A stretch of DNA of 47,927 nt from Paracoccaceae bacterium. Its GTDB lineage: Bacteria; Pseudomonadota; Alphaproteobacteria; Rhodobacterales; Rhodobacteraceae. A program made the position numbers and the translations under genes. Positions 19,008 through 27,077 of the stretch are shown piece after piece. The stretch spans positions 1 through 47,927 of the forward strand of contig JANSXS010000022.1 of assembly GCA_024742835.1 (NCBI GenBank). The letters run 5' to 3'. Each line of letters starts with the position of its first letter. Position 1 is the first letter of the stretch. The notes under the pieces were generated by a model, which saw only the letters and a program-made list of their open reading frames with translations, was not told where the DNA came from and made no database searches.

Positions 19008-20093
19008 TCAGGTGCCCGACTTGATCTTGGTCCAAAGGCGGGTCAGGTCACGCTGGTCACGTGCGCCCCACGGCGTCACGGTGTAGAGATTGTCCAGCGC
19101 GGCCTCGTCAGGATAGATCGCCGTATCGCCGATAACGTCGTCATTCAGGAATTCCTGCGCTGCCTTGTTGCCGTTGGCAAAATAGACGTAGTTCGACGCC
19201 GCGGCCATGTTCTCGGCGTCCATGATGAAGTTCAGGAACACATGCGCGCCTTCGGGGTTGGGCGCATCAACGGGGATCGCCATCTGGTCGAACCACATCA
19301 GCGCCCCCTCGGACGGGGCGTTGTAGGCAATCTCGACCCCGTTATCCGCCTCGGCAGCGCGGTCGCGCGCCTGAAGGATATCGCCCGACCAGCCGAAGGC
19401 GACGCAAATATCGCCGTTCGCCAGCGCGTTTATATATTCGGAACTGTGGAATTTCTGCACATAGGGGCGCACGGCCATCAGCACCTCTTCCGCCTTGGCC
19501 AGCGCCTCGTCGCTTTTGGAATCCGGGTCCATGCCCGCATAGGCCAGCGCGGCGGGGATCATCTCTGTGGGTGCGTCAAGGAAGTGTACGCCGCATGTTG
19601 CCAGCTTTTCCATATTGGCCGGGTCGAAGATCAGGTCGAGCGAACCGATGGCCGCGTCCTCGCCAAGGATCTCCTGCACCTTGGGCACATCGGCCCCGAT
19701 GCCGGTAGACCCCCACATGTAGTTGATCGAATAGGCGTTGCCCTCGTCATAGGTTTCGGTCCGCTTTTCGATCACGTCCCACATGTTGCCGAGGTTGGGC
19801 AGTTGCGATGTGTCGAGTTTTTGAAACGCGCCCGCACCGATCTGGCGTTGCAGGAAAGTGCCGGTGGGCACCACGACATCATAGCCAGACCCGCCGGCGA
19901 GCATCTTGGTTTCCAGCAATTCGTTGGAATCGAAAACGTCATACACAAGATCAAGCCCGGTCTCTTGCTCGAATTTCTCGATCAGCGAGTCGTCGATATA
20001 GTCGGACCAGTTGTAAACCCGCACTTCTTGGGCCAAAGCGGCGGAGGTGCCGAGCGCGAGAAGAGCGGCGGTGGTCAGGAAAGCGTGTTTCAT
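19008..20093 (-). CDS. potF: Putrescine-binding periplasmic protein
   Basis: A 361-residue type II periplasmic binding protein with a signal peptide ending at about residue 21 (ALGTSAALAQ). It follows E. coli PotF closely: VRVYNWSDYIDDSLIEKFEQ, YDVFDSNELLETKMLAGGSG, FHSSEYINALANGDICVAFG and the WSGD block, where PotF uses Trp and Asp to grip the ligand amines. The aromatic box residue before FD is Trp here where E. coli PotF has Phe, a small change in the ligand pocket. The start at 20093 has GGGAGA 6 bases upstream. It is first in the operon and divergent from the GntR gene. Confidence 0.92.
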   Translation of the reverse strand: MKHAFLTTAALLALGTSAALAQEVRVYNWSDYIDDSLIEKFEQETGLDLVYDVFDSNELLETKMLAGGSGYDVVVPTGTFLQRQIGAGAFQKLDTSQLPNLGNMWDVIEKRTETYDEGNAYSINYMWGSTGIGADVPKVQEILGEDAAIGSLDLIFDPANMEKLATCGVHFLDAPTEMIPAALAYAGMDPDSKSDEALAKAEEVLMAVRPYVQKFHSSEYINALANGDICVAFGWSGDILQARDRAAEADNGVEIAYNAPSEGALMWFDQMAIPVDAPNPEGAHVFLNFIMDAENMAAASNYVYFANGNKAAQEFLNDDVIGDTAIYPDEAALDNLYTVTPWGARDQRDLTRLWTKIKSGT

Positions 20094-20133
20094 CGTGGTC
20101 TCCCTTGAAGTGGCACTTTTTGTGCCTTGGCGG

Positions 20134-20153
20134 TGGATTTGATCAAAAATCCA
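20134..20153. promoter_or_regulatory. Candidate GntR operator between potF and regulator
   Basis: The 20-base palindrome TGGATTTGATCAAAAATCCA has 7-bp arms and contains the perfect 10-mer TTTGATCAAA. It sits in the 145-base divergent region between potF and the GntR gene. The word ATTTGATCA recurs inside the spuC-type promoter at 20953. Binding by the adjacent regulator is inferred. Confidence 0.5.
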
Positions 20154-20238
20154 TTTGCGGCGCAATATGGTAATGTTTTCATGCAGTCGTTAAACTGGCA
20201 AGCAGCGACAGGGGACACCGGTCAAGAGGCCCAGTGGA

Positions 20239-20913
20239 ATGACGAACGCCGCCCAGAAATTCGGCACGGATCCTGCCGAAGTGACCCGCCTGCCGGCGCA
20301 TGAGGTGATCTATCGCGAACTGCGCGATCTTGTCCTGTACGGGGATCTGGCCCCCGGTCAGGCGGTGACGATCAATGGGCTGGCGGAAAGGCTGGGGGCT
20401 GGTGTGACCCCCATCCGTGAAGCGATCCGGCGGCTGATCTCTGGCGGTGCGCTTGAATTTCAGGGCAACCGCCGGGTGAGCGTGCCGATCCTGTCGGCCG
20501 CCCATATCGGAGAGCTTATCGTTGCACGACAATGGCTTGACCCGCATTTGATGGCCAGGGCGACGCTACGCGCCTCTGCCGGGGACATTTGCACGCTGGA
20601 ACGTCTGGATGCGGATCTGGATGCGGCGATCACACTGGGCGATCTGCATGGCTATCTTCGTCTGAACTATCGCTTTCATAGCGAGATCTATAAATTGGCC
20701 GATGCGCCCATTCTGGCCGATCTGGCCGATGGTCTCTGGTTGCGTTTCGGACCGTCCCTGCGGGTCGTTTGCGGGCGCATGGGGACACAGAATTTACCCG
20801 ACAAGCATAAAGAGGCGCTTGTCGCAATGCGCGATGGCGATGCCGACGCGGCCGCGCGGGCGATTACAGAGGACGTGATTCAGGGCATGGAGCAGGTGCG
20901 CCAAGGTCTTTGA
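20239..20913 (+). CDS. GntR-family transcriptional regulator (FCD type)
   Basis: A 224-residue regulator. The N-terminal winged helix (residues 20-85) includes ELRDLVLYGDLAPGQ and TPIREAIRRLISGGALE, the classical GntR DNA-binding signature. A C-terminal helical FCD effector domain has LNYRFHSEIYKLA, with the metal/ligand-binding His of this class. It is divergent from potF and just upstream of the aminotransferase, so it most likely represses or activates the putrescine uptake and breakdown genes in response to a polyamine-pathway metabolite. Confidence 0.85.
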   Translation: MTNAAQKFGTDPAEVTRLPAHEVIYRELRDLVLYGDLAPGQAVTINGLAERLGAGVTPIREAIRRLISGGALEFQGNRRVSVPILSAAHIGELIVARQWLDPHLMARATLRASAGDICTLERLDADLDAAITLGDLHGYLRLNYRFHSEIYKLADAPILADLADGLWLRFGPSLRVVCGRMGTQNLPDKHKEALVAMRDGDADAAARAITEDVIQGMEQVRQGL

Positions 20914-20939
20914 GCATCAGGGCTGAACCGCCGATTCGA

Positions 20940-20967
20940 TTGACAGGGTATAATTTGATCATATTAT
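20940..20967 (+). promoter_or_regulatory. Strong sigma-70-like promoter with embedded operator word
   Basis: TTGACA (20940-20945), a 16-base spacer and TATTAT (20962-20967) make a near-consensus housekeeping promoter about 65 bases before the aminotransferase start. The spacer contains ATTTGATCA (20953-20961), the word also found in the potF operator candidate, so a bound regulator would block polymerase. Confidence 0.6.
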
Positions 20968-21030
20968 GCTGCGGACTTTGGGTGGCTGGCATGGCCTGTC
21001 AGCGCTTCTTGCCATGCGAAAGGGATCGCC

Positions 21031-22428
21031 ATGAACCTGATCACGAACCATATGCCAACCGCAGAGCTGCAAAGACTGGACGCGGCGCATCACCTGCATC
21101 CCTTCAGCCACGGACATGCGTTGAATGCCAAGGGCGCGCGCGTGATCACCCGTGCAAAGGGGGTGACGCTGACCGACAGCGACGGCAACGAGTATCTTGA
21201 CGGCATGGCCGGGCTTTGGTGCGTGAATATCGGCTATGGTCGCGAGGAACTTGCCGAGGCGGCGGCGCGTCAGATGAAGGAACTGCCCTATTACAATACG
21301 TTCTTCCAGACGACCCACGCCCCCGTGATCGCGCTGGCAGAGCGGATCGCCAACCTGACGCCATACGACCTGAACCACATCTTTTTCGCCAGTTCCGGGT
21401 CAGAGGCGAACGACACCAACATCCGCCTTGTCCGCACCTATTGGGAGGCAAAGGGCAAACCGTCCAAGCGCGCGATCATCAGCCGCAAGAACGCCTATCA
21501 CGGCTCCTCCATGGGCAGCGCCAGCCTTGGGGGTATGGCGGCGATGCACGCGCAAGGCGGGATGCCCATCCCCGACATCCATCATATCGACCAGCCCTAT
21601 TGGTACGGCGAGGGCGGCGATACCGACCCCGAGGAATTCGGCAAGGTGCGGGCGCGTCAACTGGAGCAAAAGATCCTTGAGCTGGGCGCGGACAATGTCG
21701 CCGCCTTTATAGGGGAGCCGATACAGGGTGCGGGCGGCGTGATCATTCCGCCCGCCAGCTACTGGCCCGAGATTCAGCGCATCTGCGACGAACATGACAT
21801 CCTGCTGATCGCCGACGAGGTGATCTGCGGTTTCGGACGCACTGGACAATGGTTCGGATCGCAAACGCTGGACATCCGCCCGCAGATCATGACCGTCGCC
21901 AAGGGGCTAAGCTCTGGCTACCAGCCGATTGGCGGTTCGATCGTCAATGACGAGGTGGCCGATGTGCTGAACTCTGTAGAATTCAGTCACGGTTACACCT
22001 ATTCGGGCCACCCGGTGGCCTGTGCCGTGGCGCTGGAAAACCTGCGCATCCTGGACGAAGAGGGGATCGTGACCCGCGCGGGTGCGGAAACCGCGCCTTA
22101 CCTGGCCGAGAAATGGGCGACGCTGGCCGACCATCCGCTGGTGGGCGAGGCCGTGACATGCGGCATGTTGGCGTCGCTTGCACTGACCCCGCACAAGGCC
22201 AGCCGTGCGAAATTCGCCGCCGAGAAGGGCACTGCCGGGCTGATCTGTCGTGACCGGTGCTTTGCCAACAACCTTGTAATGCGCCATGTTGGCGACCGGA
22301 TGGTGGTGTCTCCGCCGTTGATCATCACGAAGGCCGAAATCGACACGCTGGTCGAACGGGCGTGGACGGCGTTTGACGAGACACAGGCGCGGCTGGAGCA
22401 CGAGGGGTTGATGAAGGCGGCGGGTTGA
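21031..22428 (+). CDS. spuC: Putrescine-type class III aminotransferase
   Basis: A 465-residue PLP enzyme of fold type I, class III. It resembles SpuC-type aminotransferases that move the amino group of putrescine or another omega-amine to pyruvate. Visible motifs are SSGSEANDTNIRLVR, the Asp of IADEVICGFGRTG that holds the pyridine nitrogen, and the PLP lysine in TVAKGLSSGYQPIGG (about Lys291). Context with PotFGHI, the PuuB-like oxidase and the GntR regulator supports putrescine breakdown. Taurine or beta-alanine transamination cannot be excluded from sequence. It converges on doeA across a palindromic element. Confidence 0.82.
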   Translation: MNLITNHMPTAELQRLDAAHHLHPFSHGHALNAKGARVITRAKGVTLTDSDGNEYLDGMAGLWCVNIGYGREELAEAAARQMKELPYYNTFFQTTHAPVIALAERIANLTPYDLNHIFFASSGSEANDTNIRLVRTYWEAKGKPSKRAIISRKNAYHGSSMGSASLGGMAAMHAQGGMPIPDIHHIDQPYWYGEGGDTDPEEFGKVRARQLEQKILELGADNVAAFIGEPIQGAGGVIIPPASYWPEIQRICDEHDILLIADEVICGFGRTGQWFGSQTLDIRPQIMTVAKGLSSGYQPIGGSIVNDEVADVLNSVEFSHGYTYSGHPVACAVALENLRILDEEGIVTRAGAETAPYLAEKWATLADHPLVGEAVTCGMLASLALTPHKASRAKFAAEKGTAGLICRDRCFANNLVMRHVGDRMVVSPPLIITKAEIDTLVERAWTAFDETQARLEHEGLMKAAG

Positions 22429-22430
22429 GG

Positions 22431-22471
22431 CGTTGCACCTTTTGCCTGTGACATCGGCAAAAGGCGCAACG
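22431..22471. repeat. Palindromic element, copy D
   Basis: CGTTGCACCTTTTGCC (22431-22446) and GGCAAAAGGCGCAACG (22456-22471) pair over 16 positions with one A/C mismatch and a 9-base loop TGTGACATC. On the minus strand it aligns gap-free to copy B, including swapped but complementary stem bases. It lies between convergent spuC and doeA and is probably a bidirectional terminator. Confidence 0.75.
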
Positions 22472-22484
22472 TATTGGCCCTGTT

Positions 22485-23669
22485 TCAGTCCTTTACGAAC
22501 ATCTTGCGCGGCATGTTGCAAAGGGCCTCGGCGGGGCCGTCCTCGGTGATGAGGATGGTTTCGGTCGTCTCCAGGCCCCAGGAATCCATCCAAAGTGCGG
22601 GCATAAAATGAAACACCATGCCGGGTTCCAACAGCGTCTGGTCCTCTGTCCGGATGGAGGCCGTGCGTTCGCCCCAATCGGGGGGATAGCTTAGACCCAC
22701 GGAATAGCCGCAGCGCCCTTCGCGCTGAATCCCGTATTTTTCAAGCACGCTGTAAAAGGCGATGGCGATATCGCAGGTTCGGTTCCCGGCGCGCGCGGCC
22801 TCCAGCCCGGCTTCGATCCCCTCGATCTGGGCCTTCTCTGCTTCCAGCATTTCGCGCGGGGGCTGCCCCAGATAGACTGTCCGGCACAGCGGCGCGTGAT
22901 AGCGATGATAGCAGCCCGACAGCTCAAAGAAGGTGGCCTCGCCGGTGCGCATCGGATCGCCGTTCCATGTCAGATGCGCGGCGGTGGCATCCAGCCCCGA
23001 GGGCGTCAGCGGCACGATGGCGGGATAATCACCCCAGATATCATCCACGCCGGATATGCCCGCATGAACGATATCGGCTACCAGCCTGTTTTTGGGAACG
23101 CCCGGTTCGGCCCGGTCGATGGCCGTTTGCACGACCTTTTCGGAAATCCTTGCCGCCTTGCGGATAAACCCGATCTCTTCCTCGGATTTCACGATTCGCT
23201 GCCAGTTCACCAGCGCGGTCGCATCCATGAACGTGGCATCGGGCAATTCGCGTGTCAGAACCTCATGCGCCTTGGCGGAGTAATAATAATTCTCCATCTC
23301 CACCCCGATCTGGGCTTTTTCAAGACCCATCTCGTGGATGCGTTCGGCCAGATCCTGCATCGGGTGGCGGACGGTGGATTGCACGAAATGATCCGCGTAG
23401 CCCACGATATTCTCTTCACGCATCCAGCAGGTGCGTCGCCCGCCCAGCATGTCCATGTGCCGCCCCCACCAGACGGGATCACCGCTCAGCGGTAGCATCA
23501 CGCCCTGATGTACATAGAACGACCATCCGTCATAGCCGGTCAGCCAGTTCTGATTCGAGGGGTCGGTCACGAACAAAAGCTCGATCCCGGCCCTTTGCAT
23601 GGTAGAGCGGGTCAATGCGATGCGGCGTTCATACTCGGCATCGGAGAATGGCAGGTTCTTGAGGTTCAT
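22485..23669 (-). CDS. doeA: Ectoine hydrolase
   Basis: DoeA (EutD) opens the ectoine ring to N-acetyl-2,4-diaminobutyrate, the first step of ectoine use as carbon and nitrogen source. The 394-residue protein is an M24 (pita-bread) family member. It matches Halomonas DoeA in long blocks such as LTGYDGWSFYVHQGV, DATALVNWQR, SYPPDWGERT and the end MPRKMFVKD. It is oriented away from the rest of the cluster, sharing a divergent control region with eutB. The next enzyme, DoeB, is not in the window. Confidence 0.94.
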   Translation of the reverse strand: MNLKNLPFSDAEYERRIALTRSTMQRAGIELLFVTDPSNQNWLTGYDGWSFYVHQGVMLPLSGDPVWWGRHMDMLGGRRTCWMREENIVGYADHFVQSTVRHPMQDLAERIHEMGLEKAQIGVEMENYYYSAKAHEVLTRELPDATFMDATALVNWQRIVKSEEEIGFIRKAARISEKVVQTAIDRAEPGVPKNRLVADIVHAGISGVDDIWGDYPAIVPLTPSGLDATAAHLTWNGDPMRTGEATFFELSGCYHRYHAPLCRTVYLGQPPREMLEAEKAQIEGIEAGLEAARAGNRTCDIAIAFYSVLEKYGIQREGRCGYSVGLSYPPDWGERTASIRTEDQTLLEPGMVFHFMPALWMDSWGLETTETILITEDGPAEALCNMPRKMFVKD

Positions 23670-23821
23670 GGCGGCCCACTCCGGTTTGATTTTGTTCAGT
23701 TTCGCAACTGGTTCAAAGCATGACCGATCGTATGCGACAGTGCACGTCGTTTATGAAACGCAGTCTAAACTGTTGACGTTCCGGTTCAAAAAAACATCAT
23801 AGGCCCCAACGGGAGGACAGA

Positions 23822-24829
23822 ATGATACCGACGCTGGCCGATATATATGCGGCGGCACGGCGCATCCGTGGCGTGGCCGATGGCACGCCTCTGGTGCCGT
23901 CGCCGTTCATGCGCGGCCACACGGGGGCCGATTTCCTGCTCAAACTGGAAAATATGCAGCCCATCGGCGCGTTCAAACTGCGCGGTGCACTCAATGCCGT
24001 GGATGGGCTGGGCGATGTGGCGGGCGTGACCTGTTGTTCGACAGGCAATCACGGGCGCGGTGTGGCCTATGCGGCGCGCGCCAGTGGCCTGTCGGCAGTG
24101 ATCTGCATGTCCAGCCTGGTGCCAAGGGCCAAGGTGGACGGCATACGCGCTCTGGGCGCGGATGTGCGCATCGTTGGCCATAGTCAGGACGACGCGCAGG
24201 CAGAGGTAGAGCGCCTTGTCGCAGAGGAAGGCCTAGCCGAGATATCGCCCTTCGACGATGCGCGCGTGATTTGTGGACAGGGCACAATCGGGCTGGAAAT
24301 TCTGGCACAACGCCCTGACATAGAGACGATATTGGTGCCGCTTTCGGGCGGTGGTCTGGCGGCGGGGGTCGCGCTGGCCGCCAAGTCGATAAACCCGGCC
24401 ATCCGGGTGATCGGCATCTCGATGGACAGGGGCGCGGCCATGTATGAAAGCCTGCGCGCGGGCAGGCCTGTTGCGGCCGAAGAGCTGCCATCGCTGGCCG
24501 ATAGCCTGGGCGGCGGGATCGGGCTGGACAACCGGCTCAGCTTTCCGATGTGCCGCGATCTGCTTGACGAGACGATCCTTGTCACCGAGGAGCAGATCTA
24601 TCACGCCATGCAGGTTCTGTATTTCGAGGATCGTATCGTGGCCGAAGGCGCCTGCGTCGTCGGGATCGCGGCGGTTCTGGCGGGCAAGGTCACGCTTGAC
24701 GGGCCAGCCGCGACCATCGTGACCGGGCGCAATCTCGACATGGATTTATTCACACAGGTCATAACCGGCCAACCCGTGCAGCTTGGTGACAGGCTGGTGG
24801 CGGGTCAGCCATACAGGAGGACAGCATGA
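23822..24829 (+). CDS. eutB: Ectoine-utilisation threonine dehydratase-like protein
   Basis: A 335-residue fold type II PLP enzyme. The Schiff-base lysine is Lys52 in PIGAFKLRGA, and the phosphate-binding loop is STGNHGRG followed later by SGGGLAAG. It belongs to the serine/threonine dehydratase group; in ectoine clusters this member is called EutB. It has been proposed to act on hydroxyectoine-derived intermediates together with EutC. GGGAGGACAG precedes the ATG. Its stop overlaps the next gene by four bases (ATGA), so translation is coupled. Confidence 0.85.
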   Translation: MIPTLADIYAAARRIRGVADGTPLVPSPFMRGHTGADFLLKLENMQPIGAFKLRGALNAVDGLGDVAGVTCCSTGNHGRGVAYAARASGLSAVICMSSLVPRAKVDGIRALGADVRIVGHSQDDAQAEVERLVAEEGLAEISPFDDARVICGQGTIGLEILAQRPDIETILVPLSGGGLAAGVALAAKSINPAIRVIGISMDRGAAMYESLRAGRPVAAEELPSLADSLGGGIGLDNRLSFPMCRDLLDETILVTEEQIYHAMQVLYFEDRIVAEGACVVGIAAVLAGKVTLDGPAATIVTGRNLDMDLFTQVITGQPVQLGDRLVAGQPYRRTA

Positions 24830-25404
24830 CAAGGCTCGTTTGCCTTCTGGGCAGTCCGCGCAAGGACGGAAACAGCGATCTTCTGGCGCGGCGGTTCTGC
24901 AATACCGCCAAGGCCGAGGGGGCGGCGGTGCGCACGCATTCTTTGCGCGACCTGCGGTTTCAGGGCTGCATGAACGTGCTGTTCTGCAAGATCGGCGGAG
25001 AGCGCTGCGGCCTCGACGACGACATGCTGCCAGTTCTGGCGGACCTGTCGGAAGCCGATGTTCTGGTGATCGCCACCCCGGTATATTTCTGCAACATGAC
25101 CGGGCTGATGAAACAGGCGATGGACCGGTTCTTTTCCTTCCTGAAACCCGATTACATGACCGCCGAAGAGCCCTCGCGCCTTGGTCGGGGCAAACGTTTG
25201 ATCCTGTTGCAGACACAGGGCGAACCCGAAGACCATTGCAGGGATCTTTTGTCGACATACGGCCCGGCGCTGGATCAACTGGGGTTCGAGCGGCGCGATT
25301 GCCTGCGCGCCTGCGGGATGCGGGCGGCGGGTGATGTACTGCGCCAAAAGGCGCTGATGGAAGAAACAGACGCCCTCGCGCGGGAGGTGGCGCTTGGGCA
25401 ATGA
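24826..25404 (+). CDS. Flavodoxin-fold NAD(P)H-dependent FMN reductase-like protein
   Basis: A 192-residue flavodoxin-like protein with the FMN phosphate loop LLGSPRKDGNSDLLARRF at the N-terminus and the second flavin loop ATPVYFCNMTGLMKQAMDRF. It resembles NADPH-dependent FMN reductases and iron-sulfur flavoproteins. Cysteines at CMNVLFCKIGGERC suggest a possible cluster or redox-active site. It is locked between eutB (4-base overlap) and eutC (11-base overlap). It is not one of the described ectoine-degradation genes, so its role here is unknown; it may supply or remove electrons for a hydroxyectoine step. Confidence 0.8.
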   Translation: MTRLVCLLGSPRKDGNSDLLARRFCNTAKAEGAAVRTHSLRDLRFQGCMNVLFCKIGGERCGLDDDMLPVLADLSEADVLVIATPVYFCNMTGLMKQAMDRFFSFLKPDYMTAEEPSRLGRGKRLILLQTQGEPEDHCRDLLSTYGPALDQLGFERRDCLRACGMRAAGDVLRQKALMEETDALAREVALGQ

Positions 25405-26386
25405 TATCCGGATCCTGACCGAGGGCGAACTGCGCGAAATCGTGCAGCTTGATCCGGGGGCCGTCGATGTGATCGAAGCGGCCTTTGCGGCGCTTGCGGG
25501 CGGCGCTGTCGTGATGCCGCCCATTCTGTCGATGGATCTGCTGCACGCCAATGGAGAGGTCGACGTCAAGACCGCCTGTATTCCCGGATTTGATGGTTTC
25601 GCGATCAAGGTCAGTCCGGGTTTTTTCGACAACCCAAAGCTTGGCCTGCCGTCGCTGAACGGGCTTATGATCCTGTTTTCCGCGCAAACCGGGCTGGTGC
25701 AAGCGCTGTTTCTGGATAACGGCTATCTGACGGATATCCGCACCGCTGCTGCCGGGGCCGTGGCCGCCCGGCATCTTGCACCGCGGACCGTGGATGTGGC
25801 CGGTGTGATCGGCACTGGGGTTCAGGCACGGCTGCAAATGCGCGCGGCACATCTTGAGCGCCCCTTTGCCACCTGCCTTGTCTGGGGGCGCGATGCAGAC
25901 CGTGCGTCCGCCTGTGCCACCGATATCGCGGACGACCTTGGTATCGAGGTGAAAACCGTCTCTGATCCTGCCGAACTTGTGGCGCAAAGCCAGCTTGTGG
26001 TGACCACCACACCGGCCCGTGAACCTGTGCTGCGCGCCGAATGGCTGCATCCTGGCCTGCATATCACGGCGATGGGGTCGGATCAGGACGGCAAGAACGA
26101 GATCGATCCGGCCGCGCTGGCCCGCGCGGATCTGTATGTCGCCGACCGTGTCAGTCAGGCCGAAAAGCTGGGCGAATTGCGCAGCGCCATCGCGGCGGGT
26201 CTGTGGCAGGGCGGCATCCCGCCGGAACTGGGGCAGATCATCACCGGAGACGCGCCGGGCCGGCGCGATGACGCGGACATCACCATCGCGGATCTGACCG
26301 GTACGGGTGCGCAGGACACCGCGATTGCCACGCATGTATACCAACGGCTGCGTGGCAGCACCGCTGGCACGGTCATCACGGCATGA
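25394..26386 (+). CDS. eutC: Ectoine-utilisation ornithine cyclodeaminase-like protein
   Basis: A 330-residue member of the ornithine cyclodeaminase / mu-crystallin family. It has the substrate loop LTDIRTAAAGAVAARHLAPR and the NAD-binding GVIGTGVQARLQ. EutC is thought to act with EutB on hydroxyectoine-derived intermediates. The start is a TTG at 25394 behind GGAGG with 6-base spacing. No in-frame ATG or GTG lies nearby, and homologues begin at this point. It overlaps the flavodoxin-like gene by 11 bases. Confidence 0.85.
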   Translation: MGNDIRILTEGELREIVQLDPGAVDVIEAAFAALAGGAVVMPPILSMDLLHANGEVDVKTACIPGFDGFAIKVSPGFFDNPKLGLPSLNGLMILFSAQTGLVQALFLDNGYLTDIRTAAAGAVAARHLAPRTVDVAGVIGTGVQARLQMRAAHLERPFATCLVWGRDADRASACATDIADDLGIEVKTVSDPAELVAQSQLVVTTTPAREPVLRAEWLHPGLHITAMGSDQDGKNEIDPAALARADLYVADRVSQAEKLGELRSAIAAGLWQGGIPPELGQIITGDAPGRRDDADITIADLTGTGAQDTAIATHVYQRLRGSTAGTVITA

Positions 26387-26450
26387 GGCAGGGTATGGCT
26401 TTGCCCGTACCGTGTCCGCAAGGTCGCGCCTGCGCTAGAGGCTTTGGGCA

Positions 26451-26942
26451 ATGCTGAAACTGGATAATCGCGATATCAAGATCCTGCGCGTGCTTGCACA
26501 GGATGGCCGGATCACCAAGGCGCAACTGGCAGAGCGCGTGGGCCTGTCCGCAAGCCCCTGCTGGGAACGCCTGCGCCGTCTGGAAGAGGCCGGTGTTATC
26601 GAAGGCTACAAGGCGCAGATCAACCTGCGCAAGCTGGGGCCGAACGTCACCGTGTTTGTCGTGGCAGAGCTGGCCGACCACACGCCCGCCAGCTTTCAGG
26701 CGTTCGAGGCGCAGGTACAGCGCTTCGACGAGGTCACGGCCTGCTGGGCGCTGGGTGGCGGGTTCGATTATCTCATGCAGGTGGTCACCACCGATATCGA
26801 CGCCTATCAGCGGCTGATGGATGCCATGCTGGAGGCACGGATCGGGCTGGCGCGATATTTCACCTATATCGTGACCAAGCCGGTCAAACCTTTCGCGCTG
26901 CCTCCCTTGGGCCTTTTGCTGGGGCGCGAGGGCGAGGTCTGA
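26451..26942 (+). CDS. doeX: Lrp/AsnC-family regulator of ectoine breakdown
   Basis: A 163-residue Lrp/AsnC regulator. The N-terminal helix-turn-helix has NRDIKILRVLAQDGRITKAQ and SASPCWERLRRLEEAGVIEGY. The C-terminal RAM ligand-binding domain has WALGGGFDYLMQVVTTDIDAYQ. Its place between eutC and doeC matches DoeX/AsnC in known clusters, where it senses pathway intermediates such as DABA derivatives. A long AT-rich palindrome 27 bases past its stop, before doeC, is the likely operator. Confidence 0.87.
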   Translation: MLKLDNRDIKILRVLAQDGRITKAQLAERVGLSASPCWERLRRLEEAGVIEGYKAQINLRKLGPNVTVFVVAELADHTPASFQAFEAQVQRFDEVTACWALGGGFDYLMQVVTTDIDAYQRLMDAMLEARIGLARYFTYIVTKPVKPFALPPLGLLLGREGEV

Positions 26943-26968
26943 CAGGCTCTGCGCCATACCGCAGAGGA

Positions 26969-27000
26969 TTCTTCTGAAAATTTCTTATATTTCAGAAGAA
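26969..27000. promoter_or_regulatory. Candidate DoeX operator before doeC
   Basis: TTCTTCTGAAA (26969-26979) and TTTCAGAAGAA (26990-27000) form a perfect 11-bp inverted repeat around ATTTCTTATA. The strong AT-rich dyad in a GC-rich genome, directly between an Lrp-type regulator and its presumed target, fits an Lrp/AsnC binding site. It could overlap the doeC promoter. Confidence 0.6.
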
Positions 27001-27077
27001 ACACCTTTTACATAGGGCAAGAACAGCCGCCTTTTCTGTGCCGGTCAGGTAGGTTCGTCTGCGAAAGGAGACATTCC

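Noticed and set aside
21031..22428. Assigning this aminotransferase to the ectoine pathway (doeD)
   Set aside because: It resembles SpuC-type enzymes and sits with the GntR/pot genes; the gene at 28587 is the better doeD, next to doeC.
24746..26344. 532-codon minus-strand frame opposite eutB-eutC
   Set aside because: Antisense to three overlapping genes with clear enzyme motifs.
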